DNA from: Allobosea sp. 117 | Lineage (GTDB): Bacteria > Pseudomonadota > Alphaproteobacteria > Rhizobiales > Xanthobacteraceae | Length of the DNA: 64,000 nucleotides | Assembly (NCBI RefSeq): GCF_000702305.1 | Contig: NZ_JNLC01000012.1 | Span: 124,001 to 188,000, forward strand | Reading direction: 5' to 3' | Part shown: one piece after another, positions 8,335 through 17,369 of the stretch | Layout of the letters: each line of letters begins with the position of its first letter | Numbering within the stretch: the stretch's first letter is position 1 | Program-made: the position numbers and the translations under genes | The notes under the pieces: model-generated | What the model saw: only the letters and a program-made list of their open reading frames with translations | Databases searched by the model: none | Told to the model about the DNA's origin: nothing

Positions 8335-9060
8335 TCAGGCCGCGACCGGCGCTTCGGGCTCGGCGTCGGAGGAGGTACGCCGCGAACCGCGTCTGCCGCA
8401 AGTGGCAAGACGGCAGACATCGTGGAGTAGCCCGAGGGCGCGCTCGCCCTTGGCGAGCTCGCCGTCGAGCGCCGCCATGGTGCGGGCGAGGCCCGGGTCG
8501 TCGTCATCGACGAAGGTTCGCAGCACCTTGGTGAACACCACCACCAGCCCCTGCGCGCGCACCGCGCCGCCGAGGCCCGACGTGTCGATACCGGCCTCGG
8601 CAAGCATCCATTGCTGCGAGCGCACCGACAGCCGGTTGAGGCCGAGCGCCAGCAGCGGATTGCGCTTCGCCGATTTGGCCAGCGAGCGGATCACCGCCTT
8701 GTAGGGGGCCAGCGCGTCGAGCCGGCGCATCAGTACGTCGAACAGCCGGTCACGCGCGGGCTGGTCGTCCATATCGCCGCCGCCGGCGCTCAGCACCTTG
8801 GTGTCGGTCCGCTTGATGAAGGCGGCGAGCATGTCGAAGGTCGAGCCATAGGCGGCGCGCAGCTCGCCGAGCGGGACGCCGGCGCGCTGCGCTACCTCCG
8901 ACAGGCTGATGGTCTCGAACCCCTTCTCGGCCAGCAGCGCGAGGAAGGCGTCGAGGATGAGCACGCGGGAATCGGCAGGCGCCGTCGTGTCCTTGGCCGC
9001 CGTGTTCTTCGCCTTGCCGGAGCGTGTGGAAGGGGACCGTGCCGAGGGAGAACGTGCCAT
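8335..9060 (-). CDS. TetR-family transcriptional regulator
   Basis: A 241-residue protein with an N-terminal Ser/Arg/Lys-rich tail of about 30 residues, then a TetR helix-turn-helix ('[28 protein letters not shown]', in part) at roughly 34-80. The ligand-binding half contains '[19 protein letters not shown]' and '[19 protein letters not shown]', a pattern I associate with the COQ9-like C-terminal domain of some alphaproteobacterial TetR proteins; this is uncertain. It precedes csaA on the same strand. The long basic N-terminal tail before the HTH is unusual for TetR. Confidence 0.85.
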   Translation of the reverse strand: MARSPSARSPSTRSGKAKNTAAKDTTAPADSRVLILDAFLALLAEKGFETISLSEVAQRAGVPLGELRAAYGSTFDMLAAFIKRTDTKVLSAGGGDMDDQPARDRLFDVLMRRLDALAPYKAVIRSLAKSAKRNPLLALGLNRLSVRSQQWMLAEAGIDTSGLGGAVRAQGLVVVFTKVLRTFVDDDDPGLARTMAALDGELAKGERALGLLHDVCRLATCGRRGSRRTSSDAEPEAPVAA

Positions 9061-9200
9061 GGAAGCCTCCTGTGCCGGGCGTTTCCCTCAAGTTAGGGCG
9101 CCCGGCCCGGGAAAAGAAGGGGCGCGGGCGAGATTGGCGAGCAGCCGGAGGTTGGAAGCCAGCATCGGCGCGCTGCCATCTTGAGAGCCCGACGCTATTG

Positions 9201-9314
9201 CGCCGTCATCCTGAAGTGCGAGCGTGAGCTCGCCTCGAAGGATGGGCGCCCAGGCGCGCGAGACGAACATCCTTCGAGGCCCGGCCATTGGCCGGACGCC
9301 TCAGGATGACGGCG
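9201..9314. repeat. Intergenic double-hairpin repeat, copy 1
   Basis: Within the 332-bp spacer between tetR and proC, outer arms CGCCGTCATCCTGA (9201-9214) and TCAGGATGACGGCG (9301-9314) form a 14-bp perfect inverted repeat, and inner arms GCCTCGAAGGATG (9232-9244) and CATCCTTCGAGGC (9268-9280) form a 13-bp perfect one. A related copy with the same inner arms lies at 26351-26455. This type of element, starting GTCATCCTGA and containing CCTCGAAGGATG, is a common dispersed intergenic repeat in Hyphomicrobiales genomes. No gene or other feature is visible in the rest of this spacer. Confidence 0.9.
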
Positions 9315-9392
9315 TCGATGGATGGGACCGAGCTTCGGGCAGGCCCGTCGCATGACGCTGAATGATCAGCGTTTGAGACAGGGCCGCCCCAC

Positions 9393-10217
9393 TCAGCCCG
9401 CCAGCTCGCGCGAGCGACTGGCAGCGGCGGCGACCGCCTCGACCAGCAGCGGGCCGAAACCCCGTTCCTCGTCCATGAGCACGGCGAGCGCCGCCGCGGT
9501 CGTGCCCTTGGGCGAGGTCACGTTCTGGCGTAGCGTCGCTGGGTCTATCCCCGAGCGCAGCATCAGCTCACCGGCGCCCGCCACCGTGGCGCGGGCCAGC
9601 CGGTCGGCCATGTCGGCCGGCAGCCCGGCCGCCGCGCCGGCTTTCGCAAGCTCCTCGGCGAGCAGGAAGACATAGGCCGGCCCGGAGCCGGAGACGGCGG
9701 TGGCAACGTCGATCAGCGCCTCGTCATCCACCCATTCCACGCCGCCGGTGGCGCGCAGCAGCGAGTCGGCGAGGCCGAGCTGGCCCTCGCTCACTGCCGC
9801 GTTCGGCACCGCGACGGTGATGCCGCGCCCGATCGCCGCCGGCGTGTTGGGAATGGAGCGCACCACCGCCGTGCCCGGCGCGAAGGCCGCCTCGAGGAAG
9901 CCGAGCGTGCGCCCGGCCATCACCGAGACGATGAGCGTGTCCGGCCCGGCGAGCGGGGCGACGCGGGCGAGCACGTCGGTCGCCACCTGCGGCTTCACCG
10001 CGAGCAGGAGCACGGCCGGCGGGCCGCCGTTCAGGGGATTGAGAGGTATGGAATGGCGCTCCAGCAGCGCCAGCACCTCGGGCGGCGGGCCGGGATCGAT
10101 CACCGCGGCTTTCGCCGGATCGAGCCCGAGGCCGAGCCAGCCCTCCAGCATGGCACCGCCCATCTTGCCAGCGCCGACGAGGATGACGCGGCCGGGAATA
10201 TCGGAAAGCTCAGGCAT
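9393..10217 (-). CDS. proC: Pyrroline-5-carboxylate reductase
   Basis: Catalyses the last step of proline synthesis, reducing 1-pyrroline-5-carboxylate with NAD(P)H in the cytosol. The 274-residue protein has the Rossmann glycine motif near the N-terminus ('ILVGAGKMGGAMLEGWL', residues about 14-30), 'LAVKPQVATDVL' and 'SVMAGRTLGFLE', and the C-terminal dimer/active-site signature 'ALIDVATAVSGSGPAYVFLLAE' (in part) followed by 'NVTSPKGTTAAALAVL'. It lies downstream of ybjN on the same strand with a 90-bp gap, an order often seen in this order of bacteria. Confidence 0.96.
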   Translation of the reverse strand: MPELSDIPGRVILVGAGKMGGAMLEGWLGLGLDPAKAAVIDPGPPPEVLALLERHSIPLNPLNGGPPAVLLLAVKPQVATDVLARVAPLAGPDTLIVSVMAGRTLGFLEAAFAPGTAVVRSIPNTPAAIGRGITVAVPNAAVSEGQLGLADSLLRATGGVEWVDDEALIDVATAVSGSGPAYVFLLAEELAKAGAAAGLPADMADRLARATVAGAGELMLRSGIDPATLRQNVTSPKGTTAAALAVLMDEERGFGPLLVEAVAAAASRSRELAG

Positions 10218-10307
10218 GGCAGACCCCGCTGACGACGGCGCCGCACCTTTCCGATCAGGTCGCGTGCCCGATCGGAAAGCCGGCTGCCGTCCGACACATC
10301 GCGCCGG

Positions 10308-10805
10308 TCACGCCTCGCCGATGGTCTCGAACAGGGTCGCGTCCATCGCCTCGCGCGCCGACTTGCCAGCCCATACGACGAACTGGAACGCGGGGAAATA
10401 GCGTTCCACTGCCTCCACCGCCGACTCCATCAGCACTTCGCACTGGCGGTCGGTGGCTTCGGCATCAGCGAGCAGCAACGCATGGCGGAACATGATCACG
10501 CCCTCCTTCGACCAGAGGTCGAAATGGCCGATCCACATCTGCTCGTTGATCAGCGCGAGGAGGCGCAGCACCTCGGTCTTGCGCTTCTCCGGCACCTTGA
10601 GGTCGAAGGCGCAGGCGATGTGCAGCGCCTCCACCTCGTCCATCCACTGGAAGGAGACGTGGCAATCGGTCCAGCGCCCTTCCAGTGAAATGGTGATCTC
10701 GTCCTCGGCCGAACGCTCGAACGACCATTCGTTCACCGCCGCCATGCGCTCGACGAGATCGAGCGGATTGAGGCGGGTCTCAGTCTCGAATTCTGTATAG
10801 GTCAT
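10308..10805 (-). CDS. YbjN domain-containing protein
   Basis: A 165-residue acidic protein of the YbjN family. The core 'DCHVSFQWMDEVEALHIAC', 'FDLKVPEKRKTEVLRLLALI' (in part) and 'FDLWSKEGVIMFRHALLL' matches the alphaproteobacterial YbjN pattern. YbjN folds like a type III secretion chaperone and has been linked to stress and motility in E. coli, but its molecular role is unknown. The start was placed at the ATG that opens 'MTYTEFETETRLNPLD'; an upstream ATG would add 14 residues unlike the family. The spacer of 248 bp upstream, towards ubiK, holds a putative promoter only. Confidence 0.88.
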   Translation of the reverse strand: MTYTEFETETRLNPLDLVERMAAVNEWSFERSAEDEITISLEGRWTDCHVSFQWMDEVEALHIACAFDLKVPEKRKTEVLRLLALINEQMWIGHFDLWSKEGVIMFRHALLLADAEATDRQCEVLMESAVEAVERYFPAFQFVVWAGKSAREAMDATLFETIGEA

Positions 10806-10887
10806 GCTCGACCTCGCGAGGGAAGGCGCGGGGAGGGTCGAACGCACGCAACGCGGTCGGCGGAGCGAGAGGATTGAACGGCCAATC

Positions 10888-10922
10888 GAATCACTACGTT
10901 GAACACTATATTGCGCAGATTC
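10888..10922 (-). promoter_or_regulatory. Possible promoter with two GANTC sites upstream of ybjN
   Basis: On the minus strand a TATAGT box (10904-10909) resembles a -10 element in an unusually AT-rich stretch. It is flanked by GAATC at 10888-10892 and GATTC at 10918-10922, which are CcrM methylation sites in alphaproteobacteria and can mark GcrA-dependent promoters. No convincing -35 was found. Confidence 0.3.
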
Positions 10923-11053
10923 ATTACCTCGCTACGACCGTGTGCGGCATGAAGGGAACATGACCGGCCCGGTCAGGTGTGGCGGGATTCGCAGGAGCGC
11001 GGCAAGCGTCCCGGAAAGCGGATGCGGCGGCGTCCACAAGGGATCGGATGCGC

Positions 11054-11335
11054 TCAGCTCGCGGCCCCGAGTTTGTCGGCTTCGAGCTTGGCAAGACGGG
11101 TCTCGACCTCGGCGAGGCGGGCGGAGAGCCGCTCGTTCTCCTCGCGGGCCGCGACGGCGAGGTCCTTCACCGTGTCGAACTCCTCGCGCGTCACCACGTC
11201 GAGCTCGCGCAGCAGCCGCTCAGCCTGGGCGCGCATGACGGTCTCTGCCTCGCGGCGGACGCCGGTTGCGACGCCGGCGGCGTCATTCACCAGTCGGGCG
11301 AACTCGTCGAAGATGCGGCCTGTGGTCTGGGTCAT
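11054..11335 (-). CDS. ubiK: Accessory factor UbiK family protein (BMFP/YqiC)
   Basis: A 93-residue protein with the family pattern 'GRIFDEFARLVNDAAGVATG' at the N-terminus, 'REEFDTVKDLAVAAREEN' in the middle and a C-terminal leucine-zipper-like coiled coil ('LSARLAEVETRLAKLE'). UbiK helps aerobic ubiquinone synthesis as part of the Ubi complex in E. coli, and the BMFP homologue of Brucella is membrane-fusogenic. It is on the same strand as ybjN and proC, and in related genomes these three are neighbours of lgt. Confidence 0.9.
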   Translation of the reverse strand: MTQTTGRIFDEFARLVNDAAGVATGVRREAETVMRAQAERLLRELDVVTREEFDTVKDLAVAAREENERLSARLAEVETRLAKLEADKLGAAS

Positions 11336-11461
11336 GTCACTTCTCCCGGCGTGAGGCGCTCGGCGTATCTCTAAATTGCGCGGCCACTACCCCGTTTAAA
11401 ACAATGGGGCGCGTACTGGTAGTCTGCAAGTGCAGCGCAAAATTTGGCGCGCGACGCGACC

Positions 11462-12397
11462 TCACTGGGAATCTTGTGCAGGCGGCGAACGCGGACCCGC
11501 CCTGTTGGCGCGCGCATAGGCCGCCGGCGAAACGCCGACCTGTCGTGAGAACGCGACGCTGAACGTGCTCGCCGATCCGTACCCCACCCGCTCGGCGACG
11601 TCGGCTATGCCCACGGCTTCCCGGCGCAGCAGGTCCTTGGCGATCGCCATGCGCCACGCCAGCAGATACTCCATCGGGGCCAGGCCGACAGCGTGTCTGA
11701 ACCGCTCGAAGAACATGGAGCGGGAAAGGCCGGCCTCCCGCGCCATCTGCTCCACCGTCCACGGCGCGGTCGGCTGCTCGTGCATCCTCCTCAGCGCGCT
11801 CGCCAGCCGCTCGTCGGAGAGCCCGCGCACCAGGCCCGGCGAAGCCGCCGGGCCGCTCACCGAGCGCAGCGCCTCGATCAGCAGCACTTGCAGCAGATGC
11901 GCGAGGACGATGTCACGCGCCGGCCGCCGCTGGCGCGCCTCGTCGTCGATCAGTTGCACGAGGGCGGCAAGCCGCGTCTCGCCCTGGACTTGGACGAGTT
12001 CGGGCAGCAGCGAGACCAGCAGCGCGGCGTCCGGCGAGCCGAAATCGCAATAGCCGACAACCATGCGCAGTTCGACGGGCCCGTCCAGTTGCCCGAGCCT
12101 GAACTCGCTAGGCCCGACCTGCACGGGCATCACTTCACCATCGCCCGGCGGGGGCGGCCTTAGGCTGGAGGTCGAAAACTCATAGGCGGCGGGAACGAGA
12201 ATGAAATCGCCTCGCCCAAGCTCCATCGTCTCGCGCCCGTGAACGCTCAGGAGACAGCCCCCTTCAAGGATAACAGCATAGAACGGGCGGCCCGCCTCCG
12301 AACGGCTGATGCGCCAGACCCCAGCGGCATTCACCACCTTTGAGAACGAGGCACTGGGTTGCAGCAGCGTGACGATTTCGGCGAGCGGATCTGTCAT
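11462..12397 (-). CDS. AraC-family transcriptional regulator with cupin sensor domain
   Basis: A 311-residue regulator. The N-terminal cupin_6-type ligand domain covers about residues 1-185 ('GRPFYAVILEGGCLLSVHG', 'ELGRGDFILVPAAYEFSTS'). Two AraC helix-turn-helix units follow from about 205 ('WTVEQMAREAGLSRSMFFERF' in part, 'GIADVAERVGYGSASTFSVAF' in part, 'GVSPAAYARANRA'). It is transcribed away from the SDR gene across a 96-bp spacer and probably controls it. The pair separates ubiK from lgt, which are often adjacent in relatives, so it may be an insertion. Confidence 0.92.
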   Translation of the reverse strand: MTDPLAEIVTLLQPSASFSKVVNAAGVWRISRSEAGRPFYAVILEGGCLLSVHGRETMELGRGDFILVPAAYEFSTSSLRPPPPGDGEVMPVQVGPSEFRLGQLDGPVELRMVVGYCDFGSPDAALLVSLLPELVQVQGETRLAALVQLIDDEARQRRPARDIVLAHLLQVLLIEALRSVSGPAASPGLVRGLSDERLASALRRMHEQPTAPWTVEQMAREAGLSRSMFFERFRHAVGLAPMEYLLAWRMAIAKDLLRREAVGIADVAERVGYGSASTFSVAFSRQVGVSPAAYARANRAGPRSPPAQDSQ

Positions 12398-12493
12398 TTC
12401 CGGACTATCGCTAATGAATAACGGACTTACGATGATACAAAGTCCTAAGCTGCCTATCTAGATAAAACTCCTCGATACGTCGCAGGAGCTGAT

Positions 12494-13240
12494 ATGAAAA
12501 CCGTTCTCATCACAGGCTGCTCGTCCGGGTTCGGCCTCGAGACCGCCCGCACTTTCCTCGACCGCGACTGGAACGTCGTCGCCACGATGCGCAATCCGCG
12601 CGCGGTCAATCTTCCTTCGACCGACCGGCTTCGCATCGTCGCCCTCGACGTGACCGACGCGGAAAGCATCCGTCGGGCCGTCGAAGCCGCGGGCGACATC
12701 GATGTGCTCGTGAACAATGCCGGCCTCGGCCTGTTTAACGCTCTCGAAGGCACGCCGATGGACGAGGTACGCTCGATCTTCGAGATCAACACCTTCGGCC
12801 CGATGGCGATGATGCAGGCCGTGTTGCCGCAGTTCAGGGCGCGCAAATCCGGGGTGATCGTCAACGTCTCCTCCAGCGTCACGTTGAAGCCGCTGCATCT
12901 TCTTTCCGTCTACACCGCCAGCAAGACCGCGCTGAACGGGTTCAGCGCGAGCGTGGCGCTGGAACTGGAACCATTCGGCGTCAGGGTGCGCACAGTCCTT
13001 CCCGGCCGCGCGCCGGAAACCCGGTTCGCCGAAAACGCCGCTGCCCGCAATCCGATCGCCGGCATTCCCGAGGCTTATGCCGGGATCGCCCAGAGCGTCT
13101 TCGCGGCTTGGCAGCAACAGCCGGCCAACGAGGTCACCCACGCCGCCGACGTGGCGGAAGCGATCTGGCGCGCGGCCACCGATCCTTCCTGCCCGATGCG
13201 GTTGCCCGCCGGTGCGGATGCGGTGGCGCTCGCCGCCTGA
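12494..13240 (+). CDS. SDR-family oxidoreductase
   Basis: A classical short-chain dehydrogenase/reductase of 248 residues. It has the cofactor glycine motif G8-x3-G12-x-G14 ('TGCSSGFG'), 'NNAG' near 74, the catalytic serine within 'VSSSVTLKPL' near 127 and the catalytic Y140-x3-K144. The arginines after the first strand ('TMRNPRAV') suggest NADPH use. The substrate cannot be told from sequence. The ATG has an AGGAG six bases upstream. The C-terminal part ('GIPEAYAGIAQSV') resembles SDRs commonly paired with AraC regulators. Confidence 0.92.
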   Translation: MKTVLITGCSSGFGLETARTFLDRDWNVVATMRNPRAVNLPSTDRLRIVALDVTDAESIRRAVEAAGDIDVLVNNAGLGLFNALEGTPMDEVRSIFEINTFGPMAMMQAVLPQFRARKSGVIVNVSSSVTLKPLHLLSVYTASKTALNGFSASVALELEPFGVRVRTVLPGRAPETRFAENAAARNPIAGIPEAYAGIAQSVFAAWQQQPANEVTHAADVAEAIWRAATDPSCPMRLPAGADAVALAA

Positions 13241-13389
13241 GACCGGAAAACGGGGTCGGCGGACCATCATAGGCTCCGCCGCCTCTCGGGGCCTTGATCC
13301 CGTCACGCGACGCAGGCAAGACGGCACAGGAAGACCGTGCATCGGCGCGGTCGACCTCGTGGCAAGCCTGCCGCGCCTGGGATTGATCG

Positions 13390-14220
13390 ATGCCGCTTCT
13401 TGCCCTGCCCTTTCCCAACATCGACCCGATCCTGATCGAGCTCGGCCCCTTCGCCATCCGCTGGTATGCGCTGGCCTATGTCGCCGGCCTGCTGCTCGGC
13501 TGGTGGCTGGCCAAGCGGCTCTGCGCCGAAGGCGCGCTGTGGGGCGGGCGCTCGCCCATTCCGCCGGAGGCCTTCGACGACGCGGTGGTGTGGATCGCCT
13601 TCGGCGTCATCCTCGGCGGGCGTATCGGCTACGTGCTGTTCTACAACCTCACCTATTATGTCGAGCACCCGCTGGAGGCGCTGACCGTCTGGCACGGCGG
13701 CATGTCCTTCCATGGCGGCTTCCTCGGCTCGATCCTCGCCATGGGGCTGTTCTGCCGCCGCCGCGAGATTCCCCTGATGTCGATGCTCGACATCGCCGCC
13801 GCGGTGGTGCCGATCGGGCTGTTCCTCGGCCGCATCGCCAATTTCATCAATGGCGAGCTGTGGGGCCGCGTCACCGACGTCGCCTGGGGCATCGTCTTCC
13901 CGACAGGCGGGCCGCTGCCGCGCCACCCGAGCCAGCTCTACGAGGCGGTGCTGGAAGGCCTCGTCATCTTCATCGTGCTGCAGATCGCCATCCGCCGCGG
14001 CGCGCTGGCCCGGCCGGGCCTCGTCGCCGGCCTGTTCGTGCTGCTCTATGGCTGCGCCCGCATCGCGGTCGAATTCGTCCGCGAGCCGGACGCCCAGCTC
14101 GGCTATCTGCTCGGCGGCTGGCTGACCATGGGCATGCTGCTCTCCGTGCCGATGCTGCTCGTCGGCCTCGCGCTGATCCTGCGCGCGCGCCGCCGCCCGG
14201 CGCTGGCGCTCCAGCCGTGA
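13390..14220 (+). CDS. lgt: Phosphatidylglycerol--prolipoprotein diacylglyceryl transferase
   Basis: Lgt attaches diacylglycerol from phosphatidylglycerol to the lipobox cysteine of prolipoproteins in the inner membrane. The 276-residue protein has seven predicted hydrophobic segments, '[13 protein letters not shown]' (the conserved His-Gly region), the signature '[14 protein letters not shown]' and '[14 protein letters not shown]'. Its stop overlaps the GTG start of the next gene. Its lipid donor is the product of the pgsA pathway also encoded here, and a candidate substrate lipoprotein lies at 17370. Confidence 0.97.
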   Translation: MPLLALPFPNIDPILIELGPFAIRWYALAYVAGLLLGWWLAKRLCAEGALWGGRSPIPPEAFDDAVVWIAFGVILGGRIGYVLFYNLTYYVEHPLEALTVWHGGMSFHGGFLGSILAMGLFCRRREIPLMSMLDIAAAVVPIGLFLGRIANFINGELWGRVTDVAWGIVFPTGGPLPRHPSQLYEAVLEGLVIFIVLQIAIRRGALARPGLVAGLFVLLYGCARIAVEFVREPDAQLGYLLGGWLTMGMLLSVPMLLVGLALILRARRRPALALQP

Positions 14221-15344
14221 CGACGCCGCTGGCAGCGAGGCTGGCGCGCGACATCGCGGCGACCGGACCGATGACGGTGGCCGACTATATGGAACGCTGC
14301 CTGTTCGACCCCGTCGACGGCTACTACACCACCGCCGAGCCCTTCGGCGCCAAGGGCGACTTCGTCACCGCCCCCGAGATCAGCCAGATGTTCGGCGAGC
14401 TGATCGGCCTGTGGGCGGCCGACACCTGGACCCGCCTCGGCAGCCCCACCCCCTTCGTCCTCGCCGAGCTCGGGCCGGGGCGCGGCACCATGATGGCCGA
14501 CATGCTGCGCGCCACGCGCATCGTGCCGGGCTTTCTGGCGGCGGCGCGCATCCATCTCGTGGAAGCCTCGGAGCGCCTTCGCGAGGTGCAGCGGGCGACG
14601 CTGAGCAGCGAGCGCATCGCGTGGAAGGTCTCCCTCACCGAGCTGCCCGCCGGCCCGCTGGTCCTTGTCGCCAACGAGTTCTTCGACGCCCTGCCGATCC
14701 GCCAGTTCGCGCGCACGCCCGAAGGCATCGCCGAGCGCATGATCGGGCTCGACGGCGAACGCCTCGCCTTCGGCCTGCGCCCCGGCGCGCGGCTTGATGA
14801 GGTCGCGCAGGCCCGGCTCGCCGCCGCGTCGGCCGGCGCGATCCTCGAACTCTGCCCCTCGGGGCTCACGATGGCGGCGGAGATCGCCGCCCGCATCGCC
14901 CGCGACGGCGGCGCCGCCCTCATCGTCGACTACGGCCATGCCGGCGCGCGCGAGCCAGCCGGCGGCTTCGGCGACACGCTGCAGGGGCTGCGCGCGCACG
15001 CCTATGACGATCCGCTGGCGCATCCCGGCACCGCCGACCTCACCGCCCATGTCGATTTCGGCGCCCTCGGCGACGCCGCCCGTGCCGTCGGCGCCCGCGC
15101 CTTCGGTCCGGTGGCACAGGGCCTGCTGCTGGAACGGCTCGGACTTTCCACGCGCGCCGCCCGGCTGAAGCGCGACGCGAGCCCCGAGACCGCCGCCACG
15201 ATCGAGGCGGCCCATGCCCGCCTCGCCGGACCGGGACCGGATGGCATGGGGGAACTCTTCAAGGCGCTCGCTCTGGTGCATCCTGCGCTGGATGCACCCG
15301 CGGGATTCGCGCCCGACGAGGAGATGGGGAAAGTCGCCGCATGA
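14217..15344 (+). CDS. Class I SAM-dependent methyltransferase, MidA/NDUFAF7 family
   Basis: A 375-residue protein of the MidA/NDUFAF7 (former DUF185) family. Family blocks: '[20 protein letters not shown]' near the N-terminus, '[16 protein letters not shown]', the SAM-binding '[17 protein letters not shown]' and '[15 protein letters not shown]'. The mitochondrial relative dimethylates an arginine of the complex I subunit NDUFS2; the bacterial role is inferred, not shown. The GTG start overlaps the lgt stop as GTGA and its own stop overlaps the pgeF start as ATGA, so the three genes are translationally coupled. Confidence 0.9.
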   Translation: MTTPLAARLARDIAATGPMTVADYMERCLFDPVDGYYTTAEPFGAKGDFVTAPEISQMFGELIGLWAADTWTRLGSPTPFVLAELGPGRGTMMADMLRATRIVPGFLAAARIHLVEASERLREVQRATLSSERIAWKVSLTELPAGPLVLVANEFFDALPIRQFARTPEGIAERMIGLDGERLAFGLRPGARLDEVAQARLAAASAGAILELCPSGLTMAAEIAARIARDGGAALIVDYGHAGAREPAGGFGDTLQGLRAHAYDDPLAHPGTADLTAHVDFGALGDAARAVGARAFGPVAQGLLLERLGLSTRAARLKRDASPETAATIEAAHARLAGPGPDGMGELFKALALVHPALDAPAGFAPDEEMGKVAA

Positions 15345-16102
15345 AGATCCAGTCGCCCGCTTTGGCCGCGCTGCCGGGCATCAGACATGCCTTTTTCACC
15401 CGGCGCGGTGGCGTCTCGCGCGGCATCTACGCCGCGTTAAACGGCGGCACCGGCTCCAACGATCAGCCGGTCTACATCGCCGCCAACCGCGCCCGCATGG
15501 CGGCCTCCCTTGGCGTGTCGCCGGAGCGCTTCCTCACCGCCTACCAGATTCACTCGCCCGATTGCCTGAAGGTGGACGGCCCCTGGGCGGAGCGCCCCAG
15601 GGCCGACGCCATCGCCACGGCGACGCCGGGCATTGCGGTCACCGTATCGGTCGCCGATTGCGGCCCGATATTGTTTGCCGACCCTGAGGCGCGCGTCGTC
15701 GCCGCCGCCCATAGCGGTTGGAAGGGGGCGGTCGGCGGCGTGCTCGACAGCACGGTGAGCCGCATGGAGGAACTCGGCGCAGAGCGCTCCCGCATCGTCG
15801 CCGCCATCGGCCCGCTGATCCGCCAGCCGAGCTACGAGGTCGGCCCCGAATTCGTCGCCAATCTCGAAGGGCTCGATCCCGCCAATGCCCGCTTCCTCGC
15901 GCCCTCCGCGCGGCCCGGCCACGCCATGTTCGACCTGCCCGGCTACATCACCGGACGGCTCGCGGGGCTCGGCGTCGGCCATGTCGAGGACCTCGGCCTC
16001 GACACCTATGCCGACGAGGACCGCTTCTTCAGCTATCGCCGCGCCACCCATCGCGGCGAGCCCGACTACGGGCGCCTGATCGCCGCCATCACCCTCTCCT
16101 GA
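15341..16102 (+). CDS. pgeF: Peptidoglycan editing factor PgeF (laccase-domain protein)
   Basis: A 253-residue YfiH/PgeF-family protein. In E. coli PgeF hydrolyses muropeptide-precursor mistakes in which L-Ser replaces L-Ala; earlier annotations call it multicopper polyphenol oxidase. The metal-site residues are visible: the His in 'YQIHSPDC', the Cys in 'VADCGPILFAD' and the His in 'VAAAHSGWKG'. Other blocks are 'FFTRRGGVSRGIYAALN' and 'FFSYRRATHRGEPDYGR'. It is the third gene of the coupled lgt operon. Confidence 0.94.
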   Translation: MKIQSPALAALPGIRHAFFTRRGGVSRGIYAALNGGTGSNDQPVYIAANRARMAASLGVSPERFLTAYQIHSPDCLKVDGPWAERPRADAIATATPGIAVTVSVADCGPILFADPEARVVAAAHSGWKGAVGGVLDSTVSRMEELGAERSRIVAAIGPLIRQPSYEVGPEFVANLEGLDPANARFLAPSARPGHAMFDLPGYITGRLAGLGVGHVEDLGLDTYADEDRFFSYRRATHRGEPDYGRLIAAITLS

Positions 16103-16127
16103 CATCAGACGCCATCACGCGAGCACC

Positions 16128-17279
16128 ATGACCCTGCACTTCACGCCGGCCGAATTCGACCGCCGCAAGCAGCGGCTCCTCGCCGAGCTCTCCGAACGCC
16201 GCCTCGACGGCCTGCTGATGTTCCAGCAGGAATCGATGTACTGGCTCACTGGCTACGACACCTTCGGCTTCTGCTTCTTCCAGGCGCTGTGGCTCGGTAT
16301 CGACGGAAGGCTGGCGCTGCTCACCCGTTCCGCGGACCTGAGGCAGGCGCAGCACACCTCGCTGCTGGAAGACATCCGCATCTGGACCGACGGACGCGAC
16401 GCAAGCCCGCAGCAGCAGCTCCGTGACATGGTGGAGAGCCTCGGGGCCAAAGGCGCGCGCATCGGAGTCGAATATGAGAGCTACGGCCTCACCGCCGCCA
16501 ATGGCCGCCGACTCGACGCCGTCTTCGAGGGCTTCGCCACGCTCGAGGATGCCTCCGGCCTCGTCGACCGGCTGCGCGCGGTGAAGTCGGCGGCCGAGAT
16601 CATCTATGTGAAGCAGGCCGGCAAGCTGGCCCTCGCCGCCCGCAAGGCGGCGATCGACCTCATCGCGCCCGGCATCGACGAGGGCGACGTGCTCGCCGCC
16701 ATGCAGGGCGCCATCTTCAAGGGCGGCGGCGACTATCCGGCCAATGAGTTCATCATAGGCTCGGACCGCGACGCGCTGCTGTGCCGCTACAAGTCCGGCC
16801 GCCGGCAGCTCGCCTCCGAGGACCAGATCACCCTCGAATGGGCCGGCGCCTTCCGCCATTACCACGCGGCGATGATGGAGACGGTCATCGTCGGCCCGCC
16901 GCGCGACCGGCATCTGGAGCTGTTCGCCGCCGCGAAGCAGGCGATCGAGGCCTGCGCCCACGCCATCGCGCCCGGGCGGACCGCCGGCGACGTCTTCGCC
17001 GCCCATGCCCATGTAATGGACGGGCACGGCCTTTCCGAGCACCGGCTCGCCGCCTGCGGCTACTCGCTCGGCGCCAAGTTCACCCCCTCCTGGATGGACC
17101 CGCCGATGTTCTATGCGGACAATGGCTGGGTGCTGGAGCCGGGCATGGTGATGTTCGCGCACATGATCCTGATGGACAGCACGACCGAGACGGCCATGTG
17201 CCTCGGCCGCACCTTTCTCGTCACCGAGCGCGGCAACGAGCCCGTGACCGACGCCCCGCTGGACCTGATCGTTAATTAG
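16128..17279 (+). CDS. M24-fold (creatinase/Xaa-Pro peptidase-like) protein lacking metal ligands
   Basis: A 383-residue two-domain protein: an N-terminal creatinase-type domain (1-140; 'LDGLLMFQQESMYWLTGYDT', in part) and a pita-bread domain (about 150-375). In metal-dependent M24 peptidases the strand reads as an aspartate, G-A, then a second aspartate before a TRT-like turn. Here the same place reads 'LEWAGAFRHYHAAMMETVI', with Trp and Ala/Met at the two aspartate positions. It therefore resembles creatinase-type, metal-free members more than a true aminopeptidase. Substrate unknown. It starts 25 bases after pgeF and is probably cotranscribed. Confidence 0.85.
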   Translation: MTLHFTPAEFDRRKQRLLAELSERRLDGLLMFQQESMYWLTGYDTFGFCFFQALWLGIDGRLALLTRSADLRQAQHTSLLEDIRIWTDGRDASPQQQLRDMVESLGAKGARIGVEYESYGLTAANGRRLDAVFEGFATLEDASGLVDRLRAVKSAAEIIYVKQAGKLALAARKAAIDLIAPGIDEGDVLAAMQGAIFKGGGDYPANEFIIGSDRDALLCRYKSGRRQLASEDQITLEWAGAFRHYHAAMMETVIVGPPRDRHLELFAAAKQAIEACAHAIAPGRTAGDVFAAHAHVMDGHGLSEHRLAACGYSLGAKFTPSWMDPPMFYADNGWVLEPGMVMFAHMILMDSTTETAMCLGRTFLVTERGNEPVTDAPLDLIVN

Positions 17280-17369
17280 CTTTAACGATTAGCGCGTTAC
17301 CGGCGACAAAGCGGCGTCTCCTCGAGGAGAATGATACGCGGCGCGTCCGGCGATCAGGGGACGGCGCTT

